From OMIS01 sp964443885 (GTDB taxonomy: Bacteria; Patescibacteriota; Microgenomatia; UBA1400; PJMF01), in contig CAYUES010000054.1 in NCBI GenBank assembly GCA_964443885.1, positions 1 through 5,463 of the forward strand: a DNA stretch of 5,463 nucleotides, read 5' to 3'. Each line of letters starts with the position of its first letter. Position 1 is the stretch's first letter. Made by a program: the position numbers and the translations under genes. Below the pieces are notes generated by a model that was not told the origin of the DNA, searched no databases, and saw only the letters and a list, made by a program, of their open reading frames with translations. Positions 5,263 to 5,463 of this stretch are shown here, in pieces.

Positions 5263-5463
5263 TTACTTTGTTTTCTTCTGTGCTGACCTCTGAGTTTTTG
5301 GAGCTGGTTTTTGCAGCGCCTTGAAGACAAAAATCCCCACCACAATTCCTACCGCCAACAATGCGGGCAAGTAATTCTTTATGAAGTCGAGCGGCGTGGT
5401 AGCTGACCCGTCAGAGTCACTTTGAAACGAATCCTGCGAAGTTTGATCAACTAGAGGTTGCGT
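5263..5463 (-). CDS. C-terminal end of a membrane protein (partial, runs off the window)
   Basis: An uninterrupted - strand frame from the window edge ends at TAA (5263-5265) and gives the last 66 residues of a protein. It shows a polar S/D/Q/T-rich linker (about 1-24), one transmembrane helix (about 31-49, YLPALLAVGIVVGIFVFKAL) and a basic tail rich in K, R, Q and P. This is the layout of a protein anchored by its C-terminus with its main domain outside. It sits 36 bases before the YcnI gene on the same strand. In other bacteria YcnI neighbours include CopC/CopD-type copper proteins, so a copper-related partner is possible, but the visible part has no diagnostic motif. Confidence 0.75.
   Translation of the reverse strand, partial: TQPLVDQTSQDSFQSDSDGSATTPLDFIKNYLPALLAVGIVVGIFVFKALQKPAPKTQRSAQKKTK

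Overview
This window looks like a piece of a small bacterial genome, most likely from the candidate phyla radiation (Patescibacteria). That assignment is an inference. It rests on compact gene packing, on a short membrane-anchored protein whose four-cysteine motif (CPDGSAVGR...GPNCEF) I associate with those genomes, on a one-domain GlmU-like nucleotidyltransferase, and on two promoters so close to their start codons that leaderless transcripts are likely. TGA, TAA and TAG are all used as ordinary stops, so I see no sign of TGA recoding.

Layout. Positions 1-1623 (+ strand) hold the end of a 2-oxoacid:ferredoxin oxidoreductase operon: the C-terminal part of the alpha subunit (korA, broken or cut off near the window edge) followed 22 bases later by an intact beta subunit (korB). 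Everything after that is on the - strand and converges on korB with only 14 bases between the stops. In order of position these are a DUF4870 (Tic20-like) membrane protein, a five-helix membrane protein with a weak resemblance to DedA/VTT proteins, a GlmU-type uridylyltransferase domain, a membrane-anchored four-cysteine protein, a CsbD/LEA-like hydrophilic stress protein with a strong intrinsic terminator, a YcnI/DUF1775 copper-binding protein, and the C-terminal end of one more membrane protein that runs off the right edge.

How the genes fit together. KorA and KorB form one enzyme that links oxidative decarboxylation of a 2-oxoacid to ferredoxin reduction. The - strand genes do not form one pathway. 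Most deal with the cell envelope: membrane proteins, an exported cysteine-rich domain, a sugar-nucleotide enzyme for wall or glycan precursors, and an exported copper-binding protein. Several appear to be separate transcription units, because they have their own promoter-like sequences or a terminator. The YcnI gene is the exception: it lies 36 bases after the partial upstream gene and is probably co-transcribed with it. No non-coding gap exceeds about 145 bases. I see no RNA gene, CRISPR array, insertion sequence or defence system. The most unusual points are the damaged korA 5' region beside a perfect hairpin, the Q/N-rich repeat tail of KorA, and the matching leaderless promoter geometry of two neighbouring genes.
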